Positions 9,501 through 16,834 of a stretch of DNA of 64,000 bases are shown in pieces. This DNA is from Acinetobacter sp. NCu2D-2 (GTDB taxonomy: Bacteria > Pseudomonadota > Gammaproteobacteria > Pseudomonadales > Moraxellaceae), in assembly GCF_001647675.1 (NCBI RefSeq), contig NZ_CP015594.1, positions 806,001 through 870,000 of the forward strand, read 5' to 3'. Each line of letters starts with the position of its first letter. The first letter of the stretch is position 1. The notes below the pieces were generated by a model that saw only the letters and a program-made list of their open reading frames with translations, had not been told where the DNA came from and did no database searches. The position numbers and the translations under genes were made by a program.

Positions 9501-12376
9501 TAGCAATTAGCCAAAACTCAGTATTGACAGGTAAAGGTGAAATTGGTGCAACGGTTGAGATCACGATTGCTGATAAAACATTTACAACTGTAGTTGAGCA
9601 AAATGGTCAATTTAGTTATGCGTTTTATCCAATTCTAAAAAATGGCGAAACCATTAGCGTAGTATTAAAAGATAAAGCTGCAAATACTTCAGAAGCAAAT
9701 ATTATTCAAGCACCTGTCATTTCAGATGAGTTAATTAGTTTAGCTAATAATGCAGTTCAACTTGTTCCTGAAGTCACAATTAAATCATCAGACCCAGAGT
9801 CAAAGCTGGAAGATGTATCGGCTTTCTCAGTTGCGAATGTGGGACTAGGTCCAGTTTTAAAAGCGGATGTAATTACGAGTATTTTGAAACAAACATTAAG
9901 TGTTACTGTTGATGAAAATACTCAACGAATAATGACGCTTAAATCAGAATCAGGCGGTGTCCAGCTAGTTTCATTTATGAGTCTTTATATCTATCGTAAA
10001 GATGAAGCAACGGGTGATTATTTACAATATAAAGTAGAGAAAAATTGGTTAAAAGCATACTTGCTTGGTGGTGTATCTAAGGATCTTGGTATTGCACTGG
10101 AACCGGGTGAGTATAAATTCTTCCTTGCACCAGAGGTCGGTGTAACAGCCTTGACAGGCTATACACTGAAAGTGATTTCAGACGAAATTTTAGACTACAA
10201 CGATGCAGTAACAATTTCAGGAGAACAGAAAGGTAATGTACTCATCGACGTCGATCCAAAATTTGGTATGGATATTATTCCAAATGGTACTCTAGTCGAT
10301 AGTGTAAATGGAATTGAAGTCCCAACTGAAGGTAGCATCTCAATTATTGGTCAATACGGTGTACTTGAGATCGAAGCTGACGGTTCTTATACCTACACAG
10401 TAAATGCAGGGATAACAAAACCATTTGCAGCTGACAAGGTAGAAACCTTTAACTATACCGTCAATAACGATAAAACAGTTTCTGCTCAATTGACTATTCA
10501 ATTGGTGAATAAATTACCTACAGTGGATCTTGAAATCGATCAAAATGTATTGATCGATTTACAGGTCGAGCAAAAGTCTGTAGATATGTCGAAACTAAGT
10601 AAAGAAGAGGCAGCGAAATACCAGCACACAGATTTTTCTGTTTTAAATTTAGGCTTATTGAATCCAGTTATTAAAGCAGAAGCTATCGATATTGAGAAAG
10701 TACTTAAGTTTGAAGTCAATAAAAATACGATTCGGGAACTTACATTCAAAGGAGATGCTGGTGGTATTACAATCGCCGGGAAATATGACCTGTATATCTA
10801 TCGTTTAGATGAGGCAACGAACCAATATGTACTTTTCCATAGTCAGGAAGACTGGTTTAAATCAATCTTATTAGGTGGTATCTCTGATGAATTAACACTA
10901 GGATTTGCAGAAGGTAAATATATTGCCGCTATGCAATCAAGCGGTGGCCTTAATTTATTAACAGGTGCAACGCTATATATTACAGAAGATAAGACTCAAG
11001 ACTTTAACAAACCTGTTGAAGGAACCTTTAGTGGAAGTGTAGTTGGTAAGCTCATTAGTGACGAAATAGAGTTACTTAATGTTGATGGGAAGCAAATCAG
11101 TAAAACGGGTTCGGATGTTATTTATGGTAAATATGGTGTATTAACGATATCTGCGGATGGAAGCTATAGTTATAAGTTAAATGGTCCAACTGAGGGTTGG
11201 AATGTACCATATGGTCAAGTTGAATCATTTACCTACCAATATCTAAATGCTGACGGTCAGGTTAAGTTAGAAGTACTCAACCTTAAGTTAGACGTCACTG
11301 AAGTGAAATCAGAACAAAATAATATTGGCTCAGAAATTACCAATATTATCTCGTCAGATACTGCTTCTTTAGATGTTAAACCACGATCGATCGAAGGTGA
11401 ATTTGAAGTTGCTGAAGGATCACTGCGTAATATCAGCTTGGACATTCGTACAACAGTTAAACTGAATAATGGTGTTTTAAAATTCGTTTTAAAAGATGCG
11501 AAAGGTAATATTGTTGATGAACAACTTATTACTAAGACTAATGAATTTTGGCAAAAGATTAGTGTAGATCGCGTTCAACCTGGTCAATACACCTATGACA
11601 TTACTTACAGTAATGCTAATGGTGGATATTTCGATACTTGGGCAAAAAATACAATTAGTTATGAAGATATTTTATTGTCTGAATTTAAGTTGAAAAATGC
11701 TTCAAATAATATTGAAGGTTCAATTTTGACGAATGATGTTGGTCTATATGCTGTTACATCGATTACGATTAATGGTCTTACTGTTAATACCAAAGCAGGA
11801 AACTCTTCTATTGAAGTTGATGGTAAATTTGGTACTTTGTCATTAAAATCCGATGGTTCTTATGTTTACAAACCAACATCAGCAGAACAAGGGGTGGAAG
11901 TCTTTGAATACTTTGTAGGTACAGCAGTAGGTAGTACACAATCTGCTGTCTTAACGATTAATGTGGATACTCATGTTGGTTCAGCTGACAAAGAATATGT
12001 TGTTAGTAAAGATCAAAATGAAACTTTTGAATTCGGCAACGGCGCTGATACTTTAATCTACAAAGTTTTAGATAATACAGACAATGCCGCTGGTAATGGC
12101 TTTGATACTTGGTCTGATTTCCATGTTGCAATAAATCAATCTGATGCAAATGCAGATATTATTGATTTACGCGATATTTTAAGTGATAAAGCAACCAATA
12201 CTAATATTGGTGACTATATTGCTTTAGGTAAGGATGATAAAGGAAATACGATCATCTCTATTGACCGAGATGGTAAAGAAGCTCAATTCCAAAGTGTTGA
12301 TCTAGTGAATATCGGTATTCAAAGTACAGATCTAACCCTTCAACAATTGTTGGATAACAACCAAATCTTGTTCTAA
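6536..12376 (+). CDS. Bap/LapF-like type I-secreted surface adhesin
   Basis: This 1946-residue protein has the architecture of Acinetobacter biofilm-associated adhesins. Residues 1-100 are a BapA-prefix-like domain. Residues about 109-140 are a hydrophobic, Gly/Ser-rich hinge (AVLGAAAGGGGSSSSS). From about 145 to 880 runs a helical Ala/Glu/Lys-rich region punctuated by EF-hand-like DxNxDGE loops (DTNRDGE, DTDRDGQ, DNDRDGE, DINEDGE). Then come an Ig-like domain and two paralogous beta domains (FSVANVGLGPVLKA and FSVLNLGLLNPVIKA), each followed by a VCBS-like module. The last 120 residues, from FGNGADTLIYKV to the LLDNNQILF end, are a type I secretion target domain. There is no N-terminal Sec signal and no transporter genes in the window. 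It likely mediates attachment and biofilm. Confidence 0.88.
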   Translation: MQKQVISKKTWVSKLVDESTIQLSESSVVMLDAVAEDIAKIEVVGNQLRITMKNGEVLIVDNFNPELNDLVLRADDSQLLMFDFGTLEYNPIDKVEVLLNGVSTSSFISLWPIAGTVAGLAVLGAAAGGGGSSSSSNEPVDNSILNATNAVADAEKKIADAEKHWIDAVQNNGSLKDQALEKLKESVESAQKAKDDAAKLVEILNNIDLKDDLDNRLDDVQDRLDSLKDIISSVDDEIEFATSAVDFAESKLETAKAILENAKKDGTISNTELETLKDAVSQAQDAHNTAQKLVDGLNPKNEKLENRLTENQENINGLKNIIANDTNRDGEVDDAESAVAAAEAKVAAAEKVLADAKVDGTVSDAELEALQAAVDEAQTALNEASAQVQAQKPVNTDLVERVKEAQSTLDDLKDIIANDTNRDGELNAKEAVALAESKVQAAEDLLAEKAKDGELTEEEIKAIQDARDAAQDAKDAAQTLVDVLDPADSDLVETLNELQDRLDALTDVIEFDTDRDGQLNADEAVALAESKVEAAEDLLASNAEDGKLTAEEIEAIQAAIDKAQDAKDAAQTLVDALDPANSDLVETLNELQDRLDELNLILQFDNDRDGELSDSELLLAAQLAVTNAENAFNLAKNSILAAQKDVINSDKLVDLQTLIDDFNVAKVNAEQLVSRLNESPNKTELNNKLEQLIGLTLPALTTDINEDGEINILDVAEAAVEKAENAFYALNELKTNAENDDFITTQELEDLKLALDEANQLKELAQEIVKKIPDIEDQKEFLDRLELLEFQLPELGQDLNGDQNIDDLDAALNTVERLVKAAENEFKIAKETFNDLDIENVISNTDLDNLAKVLQTANQLKSIAEVAIEKLPAASQTDFTARLLQLDSDAPKDLQVNVNITGIKDENNYQNTSDGKVTVQLASDATLWLYSVDLGQTWLKSNNPNAIELEEGEYAEILIKQFDATGNSEQIVLDSILVDTKKPEPVTDLAISQNSVLTGKGEIGATVEITIADKTFTTVVEQNGQFSYAFYPILKNGETISVVLKDKAANTSEANIIQAPVISDELISLANNAVQLVPEVTIKSSDPESKLEDVSAFSVANVGLGPVLKADVITSILKQTLSVTVDENTQRIMTLKSESGGVQLVSFMSLYIYRKDEATGDYLQYKVEKNWLKAYLLGGVSKDLGIALEPGEYKFFLAPEVGVTALTGYTLKVISDEILDYNDAVTISGEQKGNVLIDVDPKFGMDIIPNGTLVDSVNGIEVPTEGSISIIGQYGVLEIEADGSYTYTVNAGITKPFAADKVETFNYTVNNDKTVSAQLTIQLVNKLPTVDLEIDQNVLIDLQVEQKSVDMSKLSKEEAAKYQHTDFSVLNLGLLNPVIKAEAIDIEKVLKFEVNKNTIRELTFKGDAGGITIAGKYDLYIYRLDEATNQYVLFHSQEDWFKSILLGGISDELTLGFAEGKYIAAMQSSGGLNLLTGATLYITEDKTQDFNKPVEGTFSGSVVGKLISDEIELLNVDGKQISKTGSDVIYGKYGVLTISADGSYSYKLNGPTEGWNVPYGQVESFTYQYLNADGQVKLEVLNLKLDVTEVKSEQNNIGSEITNIISSDTASLDVKPRSIEGEFEVAEGSLRNISLDIRTTVKLNNGVLKFVLKDAKGNIVDEQLITKTNEFWQKISVDRVQPGQYTYDITYSNANGGYFDTWAKNTISYEDILLSEFKLKNASNNIEGSILTNDVGLYAVTSITINGLTVNTKAGNSSIEVDGKFGTLSLKSDGSYVYKPTSAEQGVEVFEYFVGTAVGSTQSAVLTINVDTHVGSADKEYVVSKDQNETFEFGNGADTLIYKVLDNTDNAAGNGFDTWSDFHVAINQSDANADIIDLRDILSDKATNTNIGDYIALGKDDKGNTIISIDRDGKEAQFQSVDLVNIGIQSTDLTLQQLLDNNQILF
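7505..8344 (+). repeat. 93-94-codon tandem repeats in adhesin
   Basis: Three consecutive units start at 7505, 7787 and 8066, each opening with a DxNRDG- or DTDRDG-type calcium-loop motif. The second and third are exactly 279 bp and nearly identical in their second halves (DLVETLNELQDRLD in both). The first is 282 bp and more diverged. Further degenerate units lie on both sides. This is an in-frame substrate for copy-number change. Confidence 0.85.
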
Positions 12377-12383
12377 TTTAATC

Positions 12384-12416
12384 AATGGAGATACGCGATG
12401 CGTATCTCCATTTTTA
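12384..12416 (+). terminator. Terminator of the adhesin gene
   Basis: A 13-bp perfect stem (AATGGAGATACGC / GCGTATCTCCATT) with a 3-base loop and a T run lies 7 bp after the adhesin stop. It spans the first in-frame ATG upstream of the next gene (12385), which argues against that ATG as a start. Confidence 0.85.
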
Positions 12417-12429
12417 TTATTTGAGTTTT

Positions 12430-12852
12430 ATGATGAAAAAATTATTAATCACTGCTTCATTGATATTTGCAGGTATGAATTTCGCATCTGCACAAGATGT
12501 GGTTACAATCAAGGCACATGTTTTAGGTGAACTAAAAGGTCGTTATGCAATCGACTGTGGTCCTCGACATTTACATGACCTATCTTACGTTGTTGCAGAT
12601 AAAGCATTGACACGTCTGATCTCAACGAAACGCAAGCAAGGTCTGTTTAAACATCAAGTTAATCGTCAGTTATCAGTACAGGACGGCTATAAGTATTTGA
12701 GAACCTCAGCTTATGAAGGTTTTCGAGTCGATTTTTTTGCTAAAGACGGAAAAAATTGGATTAAAGTCAACAACACTGGTCTCATAAATAAATTTGGACC
12801 AAAAACGAATGCTTATTTGATGCAATGCCCAACAAGCATTTCATATAAATAA
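12430..12852 (+). CDS. Small secreted protein of unknown function
   Basis: I place the start at the MMKKLL double ATG (12430 or 12433), because the upstream in-frame ATG at 12385 lies inside the adhesin terminator. The 140-residue product has a textbook Sec signal (KKLLITASLIFAGMNFASA, then QDVV) and a mature part of about 120 residues, basic, with two cysteines (DCGPRHLHD and YLMQCPTS) that could form a periplasmic disulfide. No recognisable enzymatic motif. It is followed by its own terminator. Its position after the adhesin is suggestive, but the intervening terminator means separate or read-through transcription. Confidence 0.65.
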   Translation: MMKKLLITASLIFAGMNFASAQDVVTIKAHVLGELKGRYAIDCGPRHLHDLSYVVADKALTRLISTKRKQGLFKHQVNRQLSVQDGYKYLRTSAYEGFRVDFFAKDGKNWIKVNNTGLINKFGPKTNAYLMQCPTSISYK

Positions 12853-12858
12853 TCATGT

Positions 12859-12886
12859 AAAAAAGCCAACATTCGTTGGCTTTTTT
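12859..12886 (+). terminator. Rho-independent terminator of secreted-protein gene
   Basis: AAAAAAGCCAAC, loop ATTC and GTTGGCTTTTTT form a symmetric hairpin 7 bp after the stop codon. It could also act on the minus strand. Confidence 0.85.
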
Positions 12887-12926
12887 ATTTAATAAATAAG
12901 AAGAGGAAATAAAGACTCAAAAAACG

Positions 12927-12946
12927 AAAAAAGCCCAAATGGGCTC
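12927..12946 (-). terminator. Ancestral ssrS terminator, displaced by the IME
   Basis: On the minus strand AGCCCA-TT-TGGGCT is followed by TTTTT. It lies about 30 bp beyond the 54-bp copy of the 6S RNA 3' end (12974-13027). Before the island inserted this would have been the terminator of ssrS. It now lies 15.5 kb from the intact RNA gene. Confidence 0.6.
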
Positions 12947-12973
12947 AAATAAATATAAGTTGAATAATCAAAT

Positions 12974-13027
12974 AAAGCACTCCGAAGATGCCGCTGCATG
13001 TCGTTACCCTGAACCCGATGAGTTCAA
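12974..13027 (-). repeat. att site: copy of 6S RNA 3' end (left end of IME)
   Basis: These 54 bases are identical to 28484-28537, the last 54 nt of the intact ssrS gene on the minus strand. Identity stops abruptly on both sides (T versus A before, AGCTGG versus GGTGGA after). This copy has no 6S RNA sequence beyond it, so it is the remnant half of the target left by site-specific integration. Confidence 0.93.
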
Positions 13028-13162
13028 AGCTGGTTGCATGAATTAAGCAACATTAGAGTGTACTGAACAATAAAAATAAATCTATAACAAATTAATTTTC
13101 ATCAGTATTTTTTCAAAAACGCTATTTAAAAATAGGAAGCGATTTTAAACAACATTTTTACA

Positions 13163-13229
13163 GTATACACTGGGTATACATGGAATTTAAGCTGTATTTT
13201 TTGCATTGAGGTATACACTGGGTATACAT
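13163..13229. repeat. Paired GTATAC-containing direct repeats, left end
   Basis: The 19-base sequence GTATACACTGGGTATACAT occurs at 13163-13181 and again at 13211-13229, 48 bp apart, inside the left end of the IME. Fifteen bases of it (CTGGGTATACATGGA, extending past the first copy) recur at the right end at 28386-28400. They may be integrase arm-binding or regulator sites. Confidence 0.6.
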
Positions 13230-13276
13230 TTTATAGAATAAAAAAAGGCCTATATGGCCTTTGATAAAGTTGAGTG

Positions 13277-13552
13277 TTAATTGGGTTGGGAGGTATTCAT
13301 ATACCTATTTTTACCTAAAAACTCGAGTACATCTCTTTTTGTGTAACCAACTTTTCTAGGCCCTACTTTGACAAAAGGAATGCCATTACCTTGGCATCGT
13401 TTAGCCTGAAGCCATGAGAGTGACATATCGCATACTAATGCGACGACTTCAGGTGAGAATACTGCATCCTCGGGAAGATTCCAAAATTGATGAATTGAGC
13501 TCAAACGTTGCTCTTCTGACATACGAGCAATACGATCTAATCTTTGTTTCAT
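13277..13552 (-). CDS. Excisionase-like HTH protein
   Basis: This 91-residue protein has an AlpA/MerR-like helix-turn-helix pattern: VVALVCDMSLSWLQAKRCQG, then IPFVKVGPRKVGYTKRDVLEFL, the helix-turn-helix plus wing seen in excisionase and AlpA-type regulators. It is the first gene inside the left attachment repeat, opposite the integrase end, where recombination directionality factors are often found. A perfect 22-bp palindrome lies upstream at 13589-13610. The N-terminal 35 residues are an extension I cannot place. It could instead be a repressor or activator of integrase. Confidence 0.6.
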   Translation of the reverse strand: MKQRLDRIARMSEEQRLSSIHQFWNLPEDAVFSPEVVALVCDMSLSWLQAKRCQGNGIPFVKVGPRKVGYTKRDVLEFLGKNRYMNTSQPN

Positions 13553-13588
13553 TAAATTTTTTATTTCCTATAACAATTTTTGCAATTT

Positions 13589-13610
13589 AGATATATCTAT
13601 AGATATATCT
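13589..13610. promoter_or_regulatory. Perfect 22-bp palindrome, operator candidate
   Basis: AGATATATCT, AT, AGATATATCT reads identically on both strands and is also a direct repeat of a 10-mer. It lies 37 bp upstream of the excisionase-like gene, where a dimeric regulator would control it. Confidence 0.5.
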
Positions 13611-13747
13611 TGTGATGGCTAAAACGTAACACATGAAATTTTTTTAAAACTCGTTTCGTTGAAAACTTCAGAAAAATGATCAGTATTTAAATTTAATAGC
13701 AATTCATTATTTATTATTGAGCGACACCATAAGAATAGGGTATGTTC

Positions 13748-13771
13748 TAAAGTTCCTAAAATTGAACTTTA
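13748..13771. promoter_or_regulatory. Inverted-repeat operator upstream of XRE regulator
   Basis: TAAAGTTC, 8-base spacer and GAACTTTA form a perfect inverted repeat 43 bp before the XRE gene start. Half-site and spacing suit an autoregulatory Xre/HipB-type dimer. Confidence 0.6.
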
Positions 13772-13813
13772 ATTAGTAATTTTGCTATCTAAGTACCATA
13801 TAGGTAACTTTAC

Positions 13814-14152
13814 ATGACACAGTATAATTCCAAGACGGCACACGCTCTTGCAACTGAATTAGGCCAAAGATTACAGAGAGCAAGACTCAATCTAAACCTG
13901 ACGCAACTGGAGGTAGCTCAACATGCAGGAGTCTCTAGAAAAATTGTGATGAATGCAGAAGTAGGGCAGGTTAGTTTAGAAAACTTGATTGCGATTTTGA
14001 TGACTCTAGATTTGGTGGGGCAATTAGAATTATTTTTACCTGAGCAACCCTTTTCACCAATACAGCTATTGAAACTACGAGGCAAGGTTCGACAAAGAGC
14101 AAGCCGTAAAAGTGATAAAAATTCAAAAATGGATGAAGACTTAGATTGGTGA
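13814..14152 (+). CDS. XRE/HipB-like transcriptional regulator
   Basis: This 112-residue protein has a classic HTH_3 domain at residues 13-68 (LGQRLQRARLNLNLTQLEVAQHAGVSRKIVMNAEVG), followed by a basic, Lys/Arg-rich tail (KLRGKVRQRASRKSDKNSK) and an acidic end. This form resembles antitoxin-type HipB-like regulators, which often repress a toxin gene downstream. No hipA follows. The next gene on the same strand, 357 bp downstream, encodes a CHAT protease. An inverted repeat in its own promoter suggests autoregulation. Confidence 0.8.
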   Translation: MTQYNSKTAHALATELGQRLQRARLNLNLTQLEVAQHAGVSRKIVMNAEVGQVSLENLIAILMTLDLVGQLELFLPEQPFSPIQLLKLRGKVRQRASRKSDKNSKMDEDLDW

Positions 14153-14509
14153 AATAAGAAATTTACTAGATGATAATATTTTGATTTTTATTTGACGTAG
14201 ACACTAATATGATCAAATCATCGGCTAAGGTAATTAAAAAAAGTGCATATTATAAAAAAAGCAAATATTTATTTAGGGCTCTTATTTTACATTTGGAGAA
14301 AACTATATCTTGTATATATTTGCGAATATGTCGATGCGATTTGTGAGTTATAATCGCAGCTTATTTAAGAAAGTACGATTACTTACTGTCCTAGACAACC
14401 AATACAAGGCACCGTCAAATAAAATTAGTTTTTTTTTAATATCCTAAAACTAAGAAATTTTTGTAAATATCTATAGTGATCGTATTTTATGTGAGTGAGA
14501 TATTTTAAA
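14153..14509. other. Intergenic region before CHAT gene
   Basis: These 357 very AT-rich bases have no credible ORF; the longest, about 45 codons at 14209, lacks a ribosome site. No terminator was found, so read-through from the XRE gene into the CHAT gene is possible. A local promoter is equally possible. Confidence 0.4.
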
Positions 14510-16417
14510 ATGGAATATGTGTACGTGGACAATTTTACTTTTCAGAGAAGTCAATTCTATATAGATCAAATTGAAAGACTAATAAAATTGTCAAATAATG
14601 TTGATAAAGTGCAGGCGTGGGCACCTCCAATAGTATCTTTTTTTTCTGGTGAGGTCGTTCAAAGGAATGATGAGGTTCAACCTTTACATAGTGCTATTCA
14701 TATTTTTGCACTTGATTATGGTCAAGATAAACATATTTTACGAAAATACTTTGTAGAAAATTATGAAAATGTTAGTCAATGGGTTGCTTTATTATATTTT
14801 TATTTTAGAACAGTAAACGGATATCCTATTTTAGCTAATGAATTATTAGGTAATGGTTTATTAAATATTTTAGATACACTATCTAAGAATCCTTCTCTTA
14901 ATTTTAAGAATAAATTCTGTTTCACTAGAGCATATAGCCAAATATTATCATATGCTATTGGAGTGAAGAATGATTCTATAATAAAAATATGTTTAGAGAA
15001 AATAAATCAAGATCATTATTATTTGAGTGAAGAAAATTATATTGAATTAATGCAGATAAGGTCTTTCAACAGTAATAAAAATCATAAGAATTATCGCCCC
15101 GCAATAGATTTTTTGAAAGAAAAAATATTAGAAAAAAGTTTGGTTGATAATACCTCTATTATTAATACAATTTATCTGGAAGATAAACAATTTTTTCTTC
15201 AAAACTTTAAAATTCTTAAGAAAAGAATTTATGAAGATGTACAAAGAGGTTGTACGGATAATTCGATTAGATCTTTAATTGGTAACTTAGTATCTGATAG
15301 TTTTTCATATCTTGTACAAGAAATATTATATGAAATTAACTATTCTGATGAAAATTTTAATTTTGTTAAAAATCATTCGTTTATAGTTGCTAACGCTACC
15401 AATCTTAGTTTTTATGATAATGGTATTCGTAGTGATTTTAGAGATCAGTATATAATATATAAGAGGTTAATTGGGTCACAAAACCTACGCTTAGGTAGTT
15501 ATACATCTTTAGCTTTTGATGATGTTGAAGTAGCAGAAGATATTGACTACAAAAGGTATCATGTTGCTGATCATGAATTGTCAGACTTTATAATTGATAC
15601 TATCAACTGTTATAGAATCAATGAAATTTCGTATCAGAATTTTGAAACCTTTACTTTTTTACCTATTGATACTCATCCTGTGCAGGCATGTCTAGTTTTA
15701 AATAAAAAAATTGTCCCACCGTTAATTAATATCAGTTTTGATGACAAAAAAGTTTATAAAAAAATAAAAAAGGTACTTTGCTTTTTAACAAGAAATTCAC
15801 AAACTTATGATAAAGAAATAGAGTTCTTTTCATCTTTAGAACTGGTGTATGAGATAAAAATTATTACAGATCCTGATAAGAATAATTTTATAAAATCATT
15901 AAATGATATGGATTATGATATTTTATACATTTCTGCACATGGTGAGTATGAACACTTCACATCAAGAAAGGAAGAAATTGTCTTTTGGAGTGAAGATAAT
16001 GAAGAATCATATAGAATATCAACTAAAGAAATAAACGAAAAAATAAATAAAAAGAAAGATAAAAAAATATTAATTTTAAATATTTGTGATGGAGCGAACT
16101 GTGGCTTAAGTTATTTAGTTTCAGAAAGAGGTGTAGCCAACAAATTTGCGATAAAAGGCCATATTGTTCTTTCTTACCTTTGGCCTGTAGAGCCCAAATA
16201 TGCTGTTGTATTTGGTTGTTTGGTATTGTACGAATTGAGGAATAAAGAGATCAATCACGCATATTTTGATGTTCTAAGTCTAATGAACACTACTAATGAA
16301 CATATTTATCAAGAATTAGTGAGTGATGAAAAAACACAAATATGGGCAGATCTAGTATTAAATTTCTCAGGTTTCATCTCAGAATCACATCTTTATTCTT
16401 CCGCTATTTATACTTGA
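14510..16417 (+). CDS. CHAT-domain (caspase-like) protease, putative defence effector
   Basis: I chose the ATG at 14510 (635 aa); an in-frame GTG lies at 14495. The C-terminal 230 residues have the CHAT caspase-fold pattern: a catalytic-His segment YDILYISAHGEYEH (His477), a catalytic-Cys segment KKILILNICDGANCG (Cys526), and the characteristic GHIVLSYLWPVEPKYAVVFG, comparable to the SLWPVDD motif of CHAT proteins. The first 400 residues are helical, rich in Asn, Tyr and Lys, without a family I recognise. No TPR periodicity is obvious. CHAT proteases in bacteria act as effectors in gasdermin, Craspase and STAND-type immunity. The gene is far more AT-rich than the chromosomal genes around the island, which supports transfer. 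No substrate gene is adjacent. Confidence 0.72.
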   Translation: MEYVYVDNFTFQRSQFYIDQIERLIKLSNNVDKVQAWAPPIVSFFSGEVVQRNDEVQPLHSAIHIFALDYGQDKHILRKYFVENYENVSQWVALLYFYFRTVNGYPILANELLGNGLLNILDTLSKNPSLNFKNKFCFTRAYSQILSYAIGVKNDSIIKICLEKINQDHYYLSEENYIELMQIRSFNSNKNHKNYRPAIDFLKEKILEKSLVDNTSIINTIYLEDKQFFLQNFKILKKRIYEDVQRGCTDNSIRSLIGNLVSDSFSYLVQEILYEINYSDENFNFVKNHSFIVANATNLSFYDNGIRSDFRDQYIIYKRLIGSQNLRLGSYTSLAFDDVEVAEDIDYKRYHVADHELSDFIIDTINCYRINEISYQNFETFTFLPIDTHPVQACLVLNKKIVPPLINISFDDKKVYKKIKKVLCFLTRNSQTYDKEIEFFSSLELVYEIKIITDPDKNNFIKSLNDMDYDILYISAHGEYEHFTSRKEEIVFWSEDNEESYRISTKEINEKINKKKDKKILILNICDGANCGLSYLVSERGVANKFAIKGHIVLSYLWPVEPKYAVVFGCLVLYELRNKEINHAYFDVLSLMNTTNEHIYQELVSDEKTQIWADLVLNFSGFISESHLYSSAIYT

Positions 16418-16460
16418 TATAAATATAATTGGATATGTTAATAGGTTATATTAATACATA

Positions 16461-16491
16461 AAGCCTAATTATTTCTGATTAGGCTTTTTTT
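16461..16491 (+). terminator. Terminator of CHAT gene
   Basis: AAGCCTAAT, 8-base loop and ATTAGGCTT followed by a T run, 43 bp after the CHAT stop codon. Confidence 0.85.
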
Positions 16492-16734
16492 ATTCCATAT
16501 TTTCTTTGGTTTAGATTGGTTATTAAATTCAGAAAAGACTAGCCTAATGGAATAAGAATAATTATTTAAAAATCAAAAAATTATGCCTAACCTTAATAAG
16601 GTTTTAGCGAAAATTTCAAAATTCCCAACATATCCAATCTTCAATTTTTTACTTTTAGTAGCCTTATCTGAGTTAGGTGAATGCCTAATTGGAATGGGGT
16701 GTCATTAAGCAAGCCTACCTGTAGCTACAAAAAC

Positions 16735-16796
16735 AAGTGCTACGCACTTATTTTTGGTACGCCACAGGGCTTGTTAGGGGGAATTCATCCCCCTAA
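16735..16796. other. Candidate oriT upstream of mobC
   Basis: Two inverted repeats lie just upstream of the mob genes: AAGTGC-TAC-GCACTT (16735-16749) and TTAGGGGG-7-CCCCCTAA (16774-16796). The complementary strand of the first reads ATAAGTGCGTAGCAC, which resembles the TAAGTGCG core of some plasmid nick regions. Position and structure fit an origin of transfer. The nick site itself is not proven. Confidence 0.45.
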
Positions 16797-16834
16797 GACC
16801 CCCAAAACCAGCACACAATTCACATGGTGAAAGC

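Noticed and set aside
12385..12429. Upstream in-frame start for the small secreted protein
   Set aside because: The ATG at 12385 lies inside the adhesin's terminator hairpin and would add 15 residues before a normal signal peptide. The ATG at 12430 or 12433 is better.
13814..16417. HipBA toxin-antitoxin pair
   Set aside because: The XRE protein is HipB-like, but no HipA kinase is present. The following gene is a CHAT protease.
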